From positions 1 through 64,000 of the forward strand of contig JAEWOH010000002.1 in assembly GCA_023460955.1 (NCBI GenBank): DNA of 64,000 nucleotides, given 5' to 3'. Source of the DNA: Bacillota bacterium. Its GTDB lineage: Bacteria; Bacillota; Clostridia; Acetivibrionales; DSM-1351. Position 1 is the first letter of the stretch, and each line of letters opens with the position of its first letter. The translations under genes and the position numbers were made by a program. Of the stretch, positions 63,950 through 64,000 are shown one piece after another. The notes beneath the pieces are model-generated. The model was not told the origin of the DNA. It searched no databases and saw nothing but the letters and a program-made list of their open reading frames with translations.

Positions 63950-64000
63950 CTATCTCCTTCCCAGCTCCTCCAGAAGCTCTGCAACTACTTCACGTTCATC
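63950..64000 (-). CDS. murE: End of murE (partial)
   Basis: Last 16 codons, DEREVVAELLEELGRR, then TAG at 63950-63952. The sequence fits the C-terminal DDREVA-type helix of MurE, and the position directly before murF agrees with the usual dcw order. Assignment rests on context. Confidence 0.7.
   Translation of the reverse strand, partial: DEREVVAELLEELGRR

Overview
The window reads as chromosome of a low-GC, Gram-positive, endospore-forming anaerobe of the clostridial type. The signs are AT-rich spacers, strong AGGAGG-type ribosome binding sites, a PrkA/YhbH/SpoVR sporulation trio, a perfect CIRCE element, a PyrR-type attenuator, a single-chain PurL and a Gram-positive Tad pilus locus. A cellulolytic Ruminiclostridium-like genome would fit, but the species is inference. 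I see no rRNA, tRNA, insertion sequence, phage or CRISPR array.

Layout. 1-4890 (minus): a large FtsX-type permease, its ATPase, an OmpR regulator and a histidine kinase cut by the window edge. 5071-8655 (minus): small accessory genes (DinB-like, racemase remnant, zinc ribbon, broken small membrane protein, GNAT, TrmO, flavin reductase). 8700-11524 (minus): a TetR-controlled ABC exporter operon running on into YjbQ and the flavin reductase, with two matching operators over a consensus promoter and a terminator at 7881. 11768-13546: two phospholipase-family genes, divergent. 13570-13693: a 21-bp tandem repeat. 13698-24578 (minus): a complete Tad/Flp locus (CpaE, CpaF, TadB, TadC, Flp pilin, TadE-like proteins, DUF5702 protein, two prepilin peptidases, FHA protein) from one consensus promoter. 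24741-33011: lipoprotein, sugar isomerase-like protein, VanZ, PurL, divergent LysR, HD-GYP protein. 33242-37742 (plus): ABC ATPase, CARDB/COG1361 exported protein and MacB-type permease. 37891-41696: minimal chemoreceptor, then XRE-cupin regulator plus acyl-CoA synthetase. 41990-48951 (minus): htpG under CIRCE, spoVR, yhbH, prkA. 49200-53672 (minus): soluble GAF kinase, B12/radical SAM protein, D,D-carboxypeptidase. 53965-56842: glycolipid-type glycosyltransferase, divergent KASIII-like protein, small conserved protein. 57143-58743: uracil permease with PyrR leader. 58804-58939: a large interrupted palindrome. 59006-64000 (minus): murG, ftsW, mraY, murF and the last 16 codons of murE, with no murD.

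Most of the window is ordinary. The items most worth a second look are the CARDB-containing ABC system, the 136-bp palindrome, the 21-bp repeat that also reads as a heptad, the in-frame UGA in a small membrane protein, the KASIII homologue lacking the usual His and Asn, the CIRCE-controlled htpG, and the interleaved inverted repeats at the prkA promoter. I did not find a system I can call clearly undescribed.
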